This document shows positions 1 through 10,630 of a DNA stretch of 64,000 bases, piece after piece; the stretch's first letter is position 1; the number at the start of each line of letters is the position of its first letter. Where the stretch lies: the NCBI RefSeq assembly GCF_905475465.1, contig NC_062248.1:4464001-4528000 (forward strand). Direction: 5' to 3'. The notes under the pieces were generated by a model. That model did no database searches. It was not told the origin of the DNA and saw nothing but the letters and a program-made list of their open reading frames with translations. Source of the DNA: Pieris napi (lineage: Eukaryota > Arthropoda > Insecta > Lepidoptera > Pieridae). The position numbers and the translations under genes were made by a program.

Positions 1-1310
1 TGTATACATAAAATTTTGAGGAAATTAACTCTTTTGCCCGTTAATAATGGGGACTCATACTAAATAAGTAGACATGTGTCGAAAATAATAACTGGCAATA
101 TCAGTGTAATCTATCAAAATTTGAATTCAATTCACTTGATGTTTAAAATGAAAAATCTGCCGAGCAATGGACTGTACGAAACTGGATCTCCTAAATGCAT
201 GTAAACTATAAATATAGATTTTCCGTACGAATAACTCTTCCCCAATTTGTATAAAAACCGTAACCAAAGCTTTGCATTTCATAAAACAAAAGAGCATAAC
301 AATGGAAAAATGGAAACTTTTTTTGGCTTTATACAATGGAGTCTAGGTGAATGTGAAATAGATATATTTTGTGAGTAGGGCTGACCGGTGGTAGATATTA
401 TCACCTGATCGGGAAAAGACAGGTTATATTACAAGTCAAATGTTATAAAAATTTGTTATCAAAATACTATCAAGCATGACTTGTTACCCGTTTGAAACTA
501 ATTCTTTAACACATTTTTGTTTTAGTCTATTGAAATTATCAAGTTAGATTATAATTATCATTAATCAATATATAAATTGAGTAACATCACTGTCAATAGA
601 AAAACAAATTAAGTAAGTACTTAAAACTAAATATTATAGGCTTGTTTACTAAACATAGAAACTCCTCCTAGAAACCTTCATGTTTTATTATCAAATGTGT
701 AAAAGTTATGTCAATAAAAGACAATACAACCTTCATTGATAATTTCAAACGACTTTTATAATAAATATGGTAAAGAATATTCACTTAATTGCTTGTTAGT
801 TGCAAAATTATTTTTCATAAAACAAATGAAGTGAATTTGTAGAATTTATAAGAAATTCAAATGTTAAGTATTCGTCATGTCATAGATAATATGTTGCAGT
901 ATCTATGCCATTTTTATGAAATGTTTGATCTGAAGAAGCAGCCCTCAATTTCGGTTGAGAGTACATTAATACATGCTCTGATATTGCTAAATTGATCATT
1001 GTTTCGGCAGTTGCTTTACGAATATGAATTTCGTAGCGTAAAAATGTAAAATCTAGGTATTTCCGTTGCGTAAATTGGAGGCATTCAATGTTTTCCGGCT
1101 GCGTTCTATACAGGAATTAATGCGATGTAAGAGAGATTTAATTATTAATTATAGTAACATTTACTGTCTGGTTTTGGTTTAATAAATTTAAGTAAATTGA
1201 GTACTAAATTAAATTGTAGTTCGGTGCTTAGTGAACTTAGATAATTTTCTAATAAATATAAATAAAAATAGGAAGCTGGATATGTAATTTAGACATGCTT
1301 TGTATATATA
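1..1310. other. AT-rich stretch without a recognised gene
   Basis: I see no coding region with codon structure or a known motif. Short open frames exist (for example at 127-336 on the minus strand), but their translations are low-complexity and unlike known families. The stretch ends at the TA target duplication of the mariner element. Confidence 0.5.
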
Positions 1311-2590
1311 TTAGGTTGGGGAAAAAGTCTTTTCGCAGTATGTATGAACTTATAATAAAATCTCTTTGGCTATACTATATGTATCTGGCTGGTTTTGTTA
1401 TAAAGGAAAGTTGAGATTTTAAAGAAGATAATTCCAAAATCAAATTAGGATAATGACTGTTTTTTATTTATTTTTCGTACCGTCAAGATGAGTGAATCGA
1501 ATGAAGAAATTCGATACATTTTAAAATTTTACTACAAAAAAGGTCAAAATGCAACACAAGCCGCGAAACTTTTTTGCGATGTTTATGGACCTAGTGCAGT
1601 GTCTGTGAGAGTAGCACAAATTTGGTTTAAGCGTTTTCAATCCGGAAATTTTGATGTCAAAGATCCAAGTCGCTCTGGTCGCCCTATGACAGATAAAATG
1701 GATGCAATTTTTGAAAAAGTGGAGCAAGATCGGCATATCAGTAGTTACGACGTAGCTGAAGAACGGGGAATTGACCACAAAACAGTTTTGGCGCATTTGA
1801 AAAAAACTGGGTACACAAAAAAGCTCAATACTTGGGTACCTCACGAGCTCACTGTAAGAAACCTAATGAACGGTGTACTCATTTTTGATTCTTTATTACG
1901 ACTTAATGAAACCGAACCATTTTTGAAGAAGCTGATAACTGATGATGAAAAGTGGATCACGTACGACAAGAACGTACGAAAAAGGTCGTGGTCAAAGGCC
2001 GGTCAGGCTTCACAGACTGTGGCGAAACCCGGGATAACTCGCAACAAGGTGATGCTGTGTGTGTGGTGGGATTGGAAGGGCATTATTCATTATGAGCTGT
2101 TACCACCAGGCAGGACCATCGATTCTGAACTCTACTGCTAACAACTGATGAGATTAAAGCAAGAAGTTGAGAGAAAGCGGCCGAAATTAATCACCAGAAG
2201 CGGTGTGGTTTTTCATCATGATAACGCTAGACCTCACACATCTTTGGCCACTCAGCAAAAACTAAGAGAGCTTGGCTGGGAGGTGATAATGCATCCGACG
2301 TATAGTCCTGACCTTGCACCTTCAGATTTCCACTTGTTTCAGTCTCTTCAGAATTCTTTAGGAAGTGTCAGGTTATCATCACGAGAGGACTGCCAAAACC
2401 AATTATCGCGGTATTTTGATCAGAAGCCCCAAAATTTCTATAGCAATGGCATTATGTCCCTACCTAAATAATGGCAAAAAGTTATCGAACAAAATGGTAC
2501 CTACATACTTTAGTTAAATGTAAATAAACTATATTAAAAAATGTTTTGAATTTTCTTAAAAAATGCGAAGAAACTTTTTCCCCAACCTAT
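1311..2590 (+). mobile_element. mariner DNA transposon, nearly full length
   Basis: A 1280-bp element is bounded by terminal inverted repeats. The left end reads TTAGGTTGGGGAAAAAGT and the right end is its near-perfect reverse complement (CTTTTTCCCCAACCTAT). It is flanked on both sides by TA (1309-1310 and 2591-2592), the target duplication of Tc1/mariner elements. It holds one transposase frame, broken by two stop codons, so this copy is probably non-autonomous although its ends look usable in trans. Both ends, the target site and the interior agree, so the call is firm; the mariner subfamily was not determined. Confidence 0.95.
1488..2513 (+). pseudogene. mariner transposase, interrupted by two in-frame stops
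   Basis: The frame encodes an N-terminal helix-turn-helix region (motif WFKRFQSGNFDVKDPSRSGRP near residues 45-65) and a DDE catalytic domain. The first catalytic Asp lies in the DDEKWITYD region, the second in FHHDNARPH and the third in YSPDLAPSDFHLF. The last two are separated by exactly 34 residues, the D34D spacing of mariner. A TAA at 2139-2141 replaces a codon between LYC and QLMRLKQ in the same frame. A second TAA at 2469-2471 cuts the C-terminus, and the frame then runs on through WQKVIEQNGTY to TAG at 2511-2513. Both breaks are simple substitutions with no frameshift, so the copy is fairly young. The enzyme family cuts and pastes the element at TA sites; this copy should give only a truncated protein. 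Confidence 0.93.
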
Positions 2591-2592
2591 TA

Positions 2593-3170
2593 AAAAGGAA
2601 CTTCTTGCTTTATTCCGGGTCCCATCGTATTATATAGAAAAATACAATCTTAACCCTTAAACTATAATTTTAGATATTTAAGTGGATCCATTGAAATCGC
2701 ATTTTACAAGACTTTAATCGATCTTTTAATAACAACAGAATAAAGGTTTGAATATGCCTTATGTTATTAAAGCGGGTAGTACGGGATCACTATTCGCTAT
2801 TACAGAAAAATACATTATAAATCGGTCTTCTTGCACCGTTTTAACCAGCGCCTCTCATCTGTCTCTTTTTGTCACAGCGTTAACACCATTTGACGATAGA
2901 GTACTTAATAAAAGTTTTAGAATAAAGCCGATAGGAACGTCAGGACAAGGAGAATCTGGCAACTAAAAAAGAAAACAAAACAAAGCATCCCGGAAAACAA
3001 AAATTACCACGTTAGACAATAACCATTAACCCAGCATACTCCTCAATCCGGCTGGTCCCCGAGGGGAAAGCGACCACCACCCTCCATTAGGTACATACGA
3101 CAAACGAAGAACACAACATAAAAATAAAAAAGGCGCTCCACGTCGCAATAATTAAAATTATGTACTTTCA
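2593..3170. other. Unassigned sequence with a dispersed repeat fragment
   Basis: No gene is recognised. About 80 bases near 2826-2905 (TCTTCTTGCACCG, then CATCTGTCTCTTTTTGTCACAGCG) resemble 49478-49545, so this is probably a repeat. The open frame at 2748-2966 lies over that repeat and is not credited as a gene. Confidence 0.45.
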
Positions 3171-3174
3171 ACGT

Positions 3175-4560
3175 AAGATCAAACTCAAACTCAAAATATC
3201 TTTATTCAAGTGGGTAACCAAGTACACTTTTGAATCGTGAAGTTAAATTAATCGTAAATTTACATTTACTACCAGTTCGCAAGTCAAGGGCGTAGAGCGG
3301 GTAAGAAGAACTGGCAAGAAACTTTCCGCCACTCTTTTTAATCGCCAAGTATTGTCATACAAATTGTTTGAACTGGAGCAATTCAATCTCAAGGATTAGG
3401 ATCATTTAAGTAGGTAGTCCTGAAATTTATAAAAAGCTTTGTTGATTAATTTTCGTTTAACGAGGGCTTTGAATATATTTTGTGATAATTCTCTAATTTC
3501 ACTTGGGAGTTTGTTGTAAAAACGAATACAATTTCCATATAAGGAGTGGTTTATCTTTTGGAGCCTGGTTGGTCGAACACTCAAATTAGTTCGCGTATTA
3601 TACTGGTGAAAGTCACCATTTGTTTTAAAATCGTTTATATTTTTTTGGACATACAACAAGGCTTCAAGAATATATTGACCAGATAGTGTCATAATGTTTA
3701 ATTCCTTAAACCTATTCCGTACCGACTCCCTCGGAGAAACACAACAAATACTCCGAACAGCCCGCTTCTGCAGCACAAATATGGATTGAACCTCTGCAGC
3801 AGCACCCCACAGTAAAATACCGTACGACATAAGGCTATGAAAGTAGCTATGATACACAATTTTAGCTGTGTCCTTATCAGTAAACTGTCGGATTTTCTTT
3901 ACTGCATATGCTGCAGAGCTCAGCCTATTCGAAAGAGTCTCTATGTGTGGGCCCCATTGGAGTTTACTATCTATTGTTATGCCTAGAATAACAGTTTTGT
4001 CAACAAAGTTTAGTTCACTGTCCTTAATTTTCAGGTTACCAATATCTCTTTTTACGCTAGTAGTTGTAAATCTAATACATTTTGTTTTATTCTCATTAAG
4101 CACTAAGTTATTTACATTAAACCTAAACTTAACTATACGAGAGATAGAATTGTTTACATCGTCCAATAATACGTTATTCCTATTCACTTTAAATAGAAGT
4201 GAAGTGTCATCAGCAAACAATACCATCTCATGAACTTCGTTGACAAAGAATGGGAGGTCATTTATGTAAATCAGAAATAAGAAAGGCCCGAGAATCGATC
4301 CTTGGGGGACGCCCATTGATACCTGCGAACCCGGAGAGGTGACTCCATTGACATCCTCTTTGGATCCTTCCCTTTAAATATGAATTCATCAAACTGGAAG
4401 CTTTGCCATCAACGCCATAGTGTTGAAGCTTTTCAACGAGTATATCAGGATGAACACAGTCAAAGGCCTTTGACAGGTCACAAAAGACGCCAACTCCATC
4501 ATATGATTCTTCCCAGGCGTTAAATATGTCCGAAATCAACTTCACACCGGCTCATCAATG
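3175..4560 (-). mobile_element. 5'-truncated non-LTR retrotransposon (LINE, Jockey-like)
   Basis: The minus strand holds the 3' half of a LINE: the reverse-transcriptase core, thumb and C-terminal region, then a 3' UTR ending near 3175 in the tail AATAAAGATATTTTGAGTTTGAG. The same 3' tail recurs at 23170-23305, 52670-53003 and 58437-58600, which defines one dispersed family in this window. The 5' end is lost near 4545-4560, as expected from incomplete reverse transcription. Assignment to the Jockey group rests on motif style only. Confidence 0.85.
3402..4545 (-). pseudogene. LINE reverse transcriptase, truncated and frameshifted
   Basis: Two overlapping minus frames make up one reverse transcriptase. 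The upstream frame (4545-4258) carries the palm motif FCDLSKAFDCVHPDIL. The downstream frame (4316-3402) carries GVPQGSILGPFLFLIYINDLP, then the catalytic FADDTSLLF, a conserved LGITID block and the C-terminal YNKLPSEIREL segment. The frames differ by a single-base shift near 4355-4370, in the stretch after YLKGRIQR. The endonuclease and ORF1 parts are absent. It would have copied LINE RNA into target DNA; this copy cannot. Confidence 0.88.
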
Positions 4561-4812
4561 CATTGAGAAAAATCAAGAAAGGAAAGAAAGAGAAATGGAA
4601 AAATGGAAAAAATATGGTGGAGGCTTTGACCCTACAAGAGGCTGTACTATACTTGACCATTAAACATTTAATTTAATTTAAATTAAAAATTTACAACTTT
4701 TACTAACACAACTAATAATCATAATAAGAAAATATGTTAACTTGTTTTGTACGGTTAGTTTTTGTACGGATTCAGCCGAAATAAAATTTACCCGTGGACT
4801 TTTATCATATTA
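4561..4812. other. Unassigned, possible second LINE 3' end
   Basis: A plus-strand stretch at 4567-4662 reads open to a stop and gives a charged segment ending in KKYGGGFDPTRGC and TILDH. It looks like the tail of a retroelement or gene fragment, but I could not name it. Confidence 0.25.
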
Positions 4813-5376
4813 CTAGCTGACCTGGCTAACTTCGTTCCGCCCTACAACCTTATAATATCGTTGTTACTTTAATTTAACTTATTTTAGGATTTCATTAATG
4901 TTAAGTATTACATTAATACAACTTTTATGCAAATACAGAAATGTTTTATTGCTTGCCATTGCGAAAGAAGAATGGCAGTTTTACACATTAGGCATCTTCT
5001 CTCTAGCGTCAATATGGCGATACTGCATGTTAAGCACTTTCTGATATCCAACATCTTTTGATCAGGATCAAAGCATGGTTATGCATCTCCTCATTCACCT
5101 CAAGATCGGAATTTCTTGAACTGACATGAATTCGACGTAAAATGATGCGTAGTTTTGTCAACAGATGGCACCATATGGTTTTTGCATTCGTAAAATTAAT
5201 TTATTTATTTATTGTTACTCGATAACTTATCCGATATTTTATTGCTTATTCTGCTATTCGGGACGGAAACAAATCCAACAAATCAAAAACCATGGCAATC
5301 AGTCCAGCCGTTCTCGAGTTATAAGTGTTGTAACAAACACGACTTTCTTTTATATATGTAATATAATATATATAGA
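4813..5376 (-). mobile_element. Non-autonomous Helitron
   Basis: On the minus strand the element ends in GTCAGCTAG with CTAG at 4816-4813, followed by host T. This is the Helitron 3' terminus, preceded by a CG-rich segment (GGCGGAACGAAGTTAGCCAGG) that is typical of lepidopteran copies. Its start lies in the (GATATA) run near 5370-5385, so the exact TC start is ambiguous. It has no coding capacity. Helitrons move by rolling-circle replication and leave no target duplication. Confidence 0.7.
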
Positions 5377-5393
5377 TATAGATATAGATATTG

Positions 5394-5702
5394 ACGTGAT
5401 AACGTCTTTAAAATCGTTTTAGTCGGGTGACATGTTCAGAAACTTGTGTCACACCAAAACCTCACGAGCGCGATCGCAGGTATAACGAGAGAGAGATCCC
5501 GTCTCATCTCGAGCGCTGCCAGTCATTCCGTGAAACTTGTCACGCGGAATCCTCACGAGCGGAGGCTGGCATAGCGTTCGAGTGAGTGGACCGATCTTCC
5601 GTGAATAAAACGATAGATGTAATTTAAAATTTGAAAAAATTGTTATCTTCATTAATTCCTTACTTCCCAAAAACTTATATCACCAATAAGACGTTATCAC
5701 GT
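5394..5702. mobile_element. Small inverted-repeat element (MITE-like)
   Basis: ACGTGATAACGTCTT at 5394-5408 is repeated as its exact reverse complement at 5688-5702. The interior contains a direct repeat: GAAACTTGT..CAC.....CCTCACGAGCG near 5440 recurs near 5532 with about 92-bp spacing. It lies directly beside the Helitron at 4813-5376. No transposase is present. The family is not identified and the target duplication was not resolved. Confidence 0.5.
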
Positions 5703-6261
5703 AAACATCTCGATCGTAAATCTACTTTACAAACAACCAATATTTTTTATGTCAACAGTACAGAGGACAAGAAAGCACTTTCCATACACACAGTAATAGA
5801 AGTGTAATTTAATAAGGAGCTGCTACCAGTAGAGTTACTATGTCTTAGCGACGTTTCCTTTGTTAATTATCTTACACTAATTTAATTATTCTTATTCCAT
5901 TATAAATTAAATAAAGTAAGTTTTTAAATATATTATTTAAATTGCGTAAACATTTAAAATATATGAAAAAAGGGGAAAGTCATTTCTGTATATTGCGAAT
6001 CTAGCAACAGCTATCATTTGCCATTCTATGCCATGCCGCCTAAATGCAATACTGCGATAAAACTATCTTGATATTTGATATTTTTATCGTGTAAAGTTTT
6101 TACAAAATGAAAAGTTATATTCAAAGCGAGTTTTACAAATAATTCGAATAACACTATTCCAGTATAGTATACAAGTGAAGGTCCAGGATTTCTCAATTAT
6201 TATAAATAGGACAGAACAGGTCTGCTTCACTAAAGTGTCTCACTGTGTAAGTTATAAACTT
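5703..6261. other. AT-rich stretch, nothing recognised
   Basis: No coding frame, repeat with visible ends or RNA gene was seen. Confidence 0.4.
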
Positions 6262-6395
6262 TTTTAGAGAACAAGGGGTTCACGTTATGGGCAAGAGGCT
6301 CACCTGATGTTAACTAATACCGCCCCCCATGGACACTTGCAATGCCAGAGGGCTCGCGTGTGCGTTGACGTCTTCTTCTCTAGTTTCTTCGACTA
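6262..6395 (-). repeat. CR1-like LINE 3'-end fragment
   Basis: The reverse complement carries the hallmark CATCAGGTGAGCCTC block, preceded by GTGTCCATGGGG, which recurs at many places in the window (22350, 25375, 30612, 32540, 45388, 60085 and 61170 on the plus strand). In its best copies the unit encodes a WNQLPTEV...FKKRAYQFLKGR peptide, like the end of a CR1/L2-type ORF2. Confidence 0.7.
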
Positions 6396-7384
6396 GAGAA
6401 AAAAACTGTCTACTATGTTTATGTTTCCACCATACTAACTTTTTTTTAAAACATAAAATTAAGTAAATATGTAAAATGTAAAAAGGAGAATATACGTGCA
6501 CTATCGGATTTTTTTGCCAGGACCTGACCTTAGTTACTCCGCGTTAAACGCATTACATAAATTCATCCTAAAATTTCTTATTTGGCTAGGAAGTAAGTAC
6601 ACAGTGTGTATGTCTGCCACTGTCTAAAAAATTTTTAAACCTACTTGTTTATACAAGGTTTTTCATTTTAAACAATACAATAGTATTGTTTTGTATAACT
6701 ACAAAATGTATTCGTTCTTTCATACATTATATCTAAAAAATTGTTAGGCAATGGTTATCAAACTATAATATTTAATCACCGGAAGGAAGGAAGAGGAAGG
6801 TGATAAATTTTTAAAGGCAAGGTGCCTTTATAGTGTGGGAGAGTATTTAGACCATAAGTTTTGGCTACATATAAATAACTTATATGGATGATAGTAAGGT
6901 TTTTTTATAATTAATCAATCTAAATGAAATCCACTTTCTTTTCAAATAAACGATAATTTTTTTATTTATGCCGATTTCTAATAAAAATTACAAGTATCAA
7001 AACCGTTCAGCACACTACAGTGTCCAGCGACTTGGGCAGTTTCTTTCATTCGAGGTAGAATTCACAACTAATTGTGGCATTAAACAATAGAACCTCTTAG
7101 CGATACAAGTAACGCGCCCACCATTGTTCGTTTATATGAACATTTCGAAATTGCGCGGAACGCCATATTTTAAGTTACTACTTAAAAATACGGGTAAGTA
7201 TGATGTTTTGAACAATGCTTTTGAGACTACGAATATGAAGATTGGTTGTGAAAAAAGAATGTTCAATGGGTATGTTTTAATACAATTTAATTTTCTGATT
7301 GGACGCGCTTAGAACTGCGAGGTTTGAAGAAGTTTATTCTCATTAAAAACCTACATGTCACTTACATGAGGAAACATAACAATA
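6396..7384. other. Unassigned intergenic sequence
   Basis: Mostly AT-rich. A less AT-rich part at 7020-7320 has a small open frame (7124-7312) with a GGTAAGTATG donor-like site inside it, but no domain is recognised and no partner exon was found. Confidence 0.35.
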
Positions 7385-7780
7385 TCTTAATATATATAAA
7401 TTACGTGTCACGTTGTTTGTCCGCTATGGACTCCTAAACTACCGAACCGATATCAATCAAATTTGCACACCGTGTGAAGTTTGATCCAACTTATAAGATA
7501 GGATAGCTTACATCTCAATTTATACCCGCAATGCAATTATTTTATTGCAAAATATTTGTTTATTATTTGATAGTCACAATTCTAACAGATGGCGCTGTGT
7601 TGAAAGTACCAACGTTTCACATAAGCTACAATTTAATGGCATAGGTAACCACCAAAAAGCATGGTGGTCCCCATGACTGGTGTTCTCCCACCGTTTCCCT
7701 TGAATAGTTTGCTACTATGTAACATCATAATATAACATAACAAAAACCTTAGACACAGCAACGCTTGGCCGGTCAGCTAG
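7385..7780 (+). mobile_element. Non-autonomous Helitron
   Basis: It starts with TC in a run of TATATATAAATTACGTGTCACG, the usual lepidopteran Helitron 5' end. It finishes with TTGGCCGGTCAGCTAG, with CTAG at 7777-7780 directly before host T. The length is about 396 bp. No protein is encoded. The two termini together make the call good. Confidence 0.75.
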
Positions 7781-8109
7781 TTAAATATATCACGCTACCG
7801 TCGTACGCTGTTACTCTATTAGACTCCATCTACCAAACTTCGCAGAAGTAGGTATTCAGAACGGGTCCACTGCTACTATTTCCTGTATCTTAGGAGGTAA
7901 AGATTCGCTACGAAATAGGTTACCTATATTGTGACCGTATTGGGTACTGATTTTAGGTAGATTTATATTACATATTAGTGTAGTGCCGGCTACGTTTGAG
8001 ATTGAAGGTAAATTTAATGCTACATGTATTGTAATGTATTAATTAAACTAAAATGAATGTTGTGTACACAGTTGCTTAGTGTTCATTAATTTAGTGTCAA
8101 TTAATTTAT
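7781..8109. other. Unassigned intergenic sequence
   Basis: No gene, RNA or bounded repeat was recognised between the Helitron and a LINE scrap. Confidence 0.35.
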
Positions 8110-8215
8110 TTTGTAGAACCTGAAGTTGTTTAAGTTTACGAGGTGAACTGCTACCCCATACTTCTATCAAATATTGTGATTTGACATACTTGTATATTGC
8201 CTCCCTTCCCCGTAT
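8110..8215 (-). repeat. LINE reverse-transcriptase scrap
   Basis: The minus strand reads open as a segment with YLIEVWGSSSPRKLKQLQVL. This matches the thumb region of Jockey-type LINEs, where a YG(x)xxWG box is followed by LQ repeats. It is only about 100 bp long and has no boundaries. Confidence 0.5.
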
Positions 8216-8452
8216 ATTGTCTGTATCCCTCTAATGTCCTCTGTCTTCCGTATGTAAATCGATTACGTTTTTAACATACAGAAGTCAAATGTCAAACTTG
8301 GTCTCGACTAGTCAAGTCCATAATGCATCTATAGAACGTATCTACTGCGACGATTTTGATTATGTTAATGCATTTTATTATTATACATGTAGGGGTTATA
8401 ACACATATTTTTTATTGGGATAGTGTGTAGCGTACAAATGGTAGCGCCGTTC

Positions 8453-8677
8453 TGTTATACGACGTCCCGGATTTAGAGTTTTAAAAAAGAGATTTTATTT
8501 TACACAAAGGATTTATTTAGAAATACAGATTTAGAAAGGCAACTGCTCGGTTTGAATCGTAAAATGGGACTGACTTTAAGCTGAAAGATAATGCTCATGG
8601 CAGTTGAATAGGAGAATGCAAGCTTGCTAAAATAGAGGCTGACATAGGGTTGTCTCTAAGGTTTTAAATATATAACA
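8453..8677 (-). repeat. 3' LTR of the endogenous retrovirus
   Basis: This LTR runs TGTTAT...ATAACA and is identical to the copy at 16627-16851. On the minus strand it has two AATAAA signals (8512-8517 and 8494-8499) and a TATATATTTAAAA stretch close to its start. Confidence 0.96.
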
Positions 8678-8690
8678 ACCCCCTCGTTAT
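8678..8690 (-). promoter_or_regulatory. Polypurine tract
   Basis: The minus strand reads ACGAGGGGGTT directly before the 3' LTR, the place where plus-strand DNA synthesis is primed in LTR elements. It is short for a polypurine tract but correctly placed. Confidence 0.6.
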
Positions 8691-8728
8691 GAGGAAACTT
8701 ACGGTTTATTTGTAAGTTTACTTAATAT

Positions 8729-10535
8729 TTAACAAACTCGCAAGCGGGCTACTGAAGGATTACTCTGGTTTGCCAGATTATTATCTTGCTCAACCGGGAT
8801 ATTATTGGAAACTTGGAGTTTTCTTGAACATTTGCCTTTCTTATAAAAATATACAAAAACAAAACTAATAACTAAGATTACAGAGAAAATACTTAAAATA
8901 GGAAAGCTAACATGATTATTAAAATTATTAGGATTCTTGATCTCATTTAGATCCTCCATTGACATGTCTGAAATAGCTTTAATTGATTTTAAATTATCAA
9001 GGTTAATAATCTTGATTTTTGGAATAGAAATGTTATTACTTAATTTGTTTACACTTTTACAACAATCATCGTTAATAATATCAAAATTCGAGGATACAGC
9101 GGGTACATATGTTTTAGGATACACTTTAGTCACCAACTTAAGGTTTTTATGAAAACCTACACAATCTATTGGTAGACTTAGTACACCTGTACCGGATATA
9201 ACTAACTCAGATACATTTTGATTACATTCAATAGACAATTTAGTGGATTTTGATTGTACAAATATCCATTTGTTATTATTTAGCTTATGCCAAATATCTA
9301 AATCACCAAACATAACCTTAACAGGACAATTTTCCGGAAGGGTAGTTAAGGCTTTAGTAATTATTTCGATTTCACATGAAGGATTATTAAGTACTGCGTA
9401 GACATCAGTTATTTCACAAAGGTAAGTATCAGTAAGTATGCTTTTACAATCATTTAAATCTTTGAGATAGATATAAGATAGTTTATCTGTGCTCAAGGCT
9501 AAAAATTGTTCCGAAGGGAGGATCATAGCGAAAGAATTTAAATTACCCTCCGTATGTGGAATCGGCAATGGTACAGTTTTATAGATATTAAAATGTTCTA
9601 AGGTTACGAGTGGAATCTTTACAATAAACATTAATTTTTCATTGAAATAGTAACAAGTTAAATCGGCTATATTAATTAGAATATGAATATTGCTTATATC
9701 TATGATTACAGGAAAATCTCTGTACTTAGGTAGTAACTTAAAATTATTTACAATATCATTGTACATTTGGTTCGGGGTTAGAACTGAAGGATGCAATGTG
9801 TTACTTTTAATGAGTAAAATGGAGTTAAGTAAGTCTTCCACCTTAAATGATAAAGTCAGTAAGCTTGATTGTAAAATATTTAAAATGTTATAAAAAATAT
9901 TCCTAAAGTTAACCTCATTAAAAGCATTTGTTATATTGGATACCGAAGACGCTAATTGTTTGACGACACCATTCAATTTTGCTTGATTAAGGTTCATTTC
10001 ATGTAAGGATTGATTTATATTGGAAATGGCAGATTGGGAAGCAATTACGGTTTTCTTCAATGTTCCTGAAATCTTTTTATCATTTTCATAAAGAGTTTTA
10101 ATAGCGTCTTCATAGGTCTTCGCATCATCTTCAGTCAAGGTACCGAATATGTGTTTAAATACAGTGCCTATTCCGGAAAACCATGCGGATCTTTTCGAAA
10201 CGTAATTATCGGATACTAGATGTGAAACGGCATTAAAGTCACGTTGGAGATCTTTAAGGATTGCTTCTAAAGGTTGCAATAAGTTATGACATTGCGAAAC
10301 ACCAATTACTTCGCTTCTCTGACAATAAGACTGAACATTATTGAACACTTTATTTATGTCCATTATATGGTTTTGTATGGGAATGATCTCTACGGGAATT
10401 ACAATATGAAATTGGTCGTTTATTATCTTTAGTGTGCCAACAGGGTCGAAGAAGATCCCAGGACCTTTCACAATATTTTTGACATACTGATTTTCAGATT
10501 CAGCTAGGGTGACATTGCAGAGAATTGCGATGACC
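8729..10535 (-). CDS. env: Env-like membrane fusion protein of the retrovirus
   Basis: The frame is open from a splice-acceptor-like TTTTCCAG (10543-10536) to the stop at 8729, about 600 residues. The first residues after the acceptor (VIAILCNVTLA) look like the end of a signal peptide. Around residue 105-125 a KRSAWFSGIG..FKHIFGTL segment has a basic pair followed by a hydrophobic stretch; this resembles the cleavage and fusion-peptide region of baculovirus-F-related Env proteins of errantiviruses. Coiled-coil-like heptads follow. One transmembrane segment lies near the C-terminus (FPILSIFSVILVISFVFVYF), with a short basic tail. No in-frame Met precedes the signal-like part, so the start codon probably comes from an upstream leader exon that I could not locate. 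Family assignment is by layout and motif, not alignment. Confidence 0.85.
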
Positions 10536-10543
10536 CTGGAAAA
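10536..10543 (-). promoter_or_regulatory. Splice acceptor for the env message
   Basis: The minus strand shows a T-rich tract followed by CACATATTTTCCAG, then GG. The env frame opens directly after it. Errantivirus env genes are made from a spliced subgenomic RNA, and this site fits that plan. The donor was not identified. Confidence 0.6.
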
Positions 10544-10630
10544 TATGTGAGCGTGTTATAATACTATTAAAAGGATTAAAATAATGTTACTTATAATAAA
10601 AATAAAAACATTTATAAAATAAAATTTAAA

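Noticed and set aside
127..336. A small minus-strand gene
   Set aside because: Short and without family resemblance; expected by chance in AT-rich DNA.
8937..9893. Plus-strand frames within env
   Set aside because: Antisense shadows of the env-like frame.
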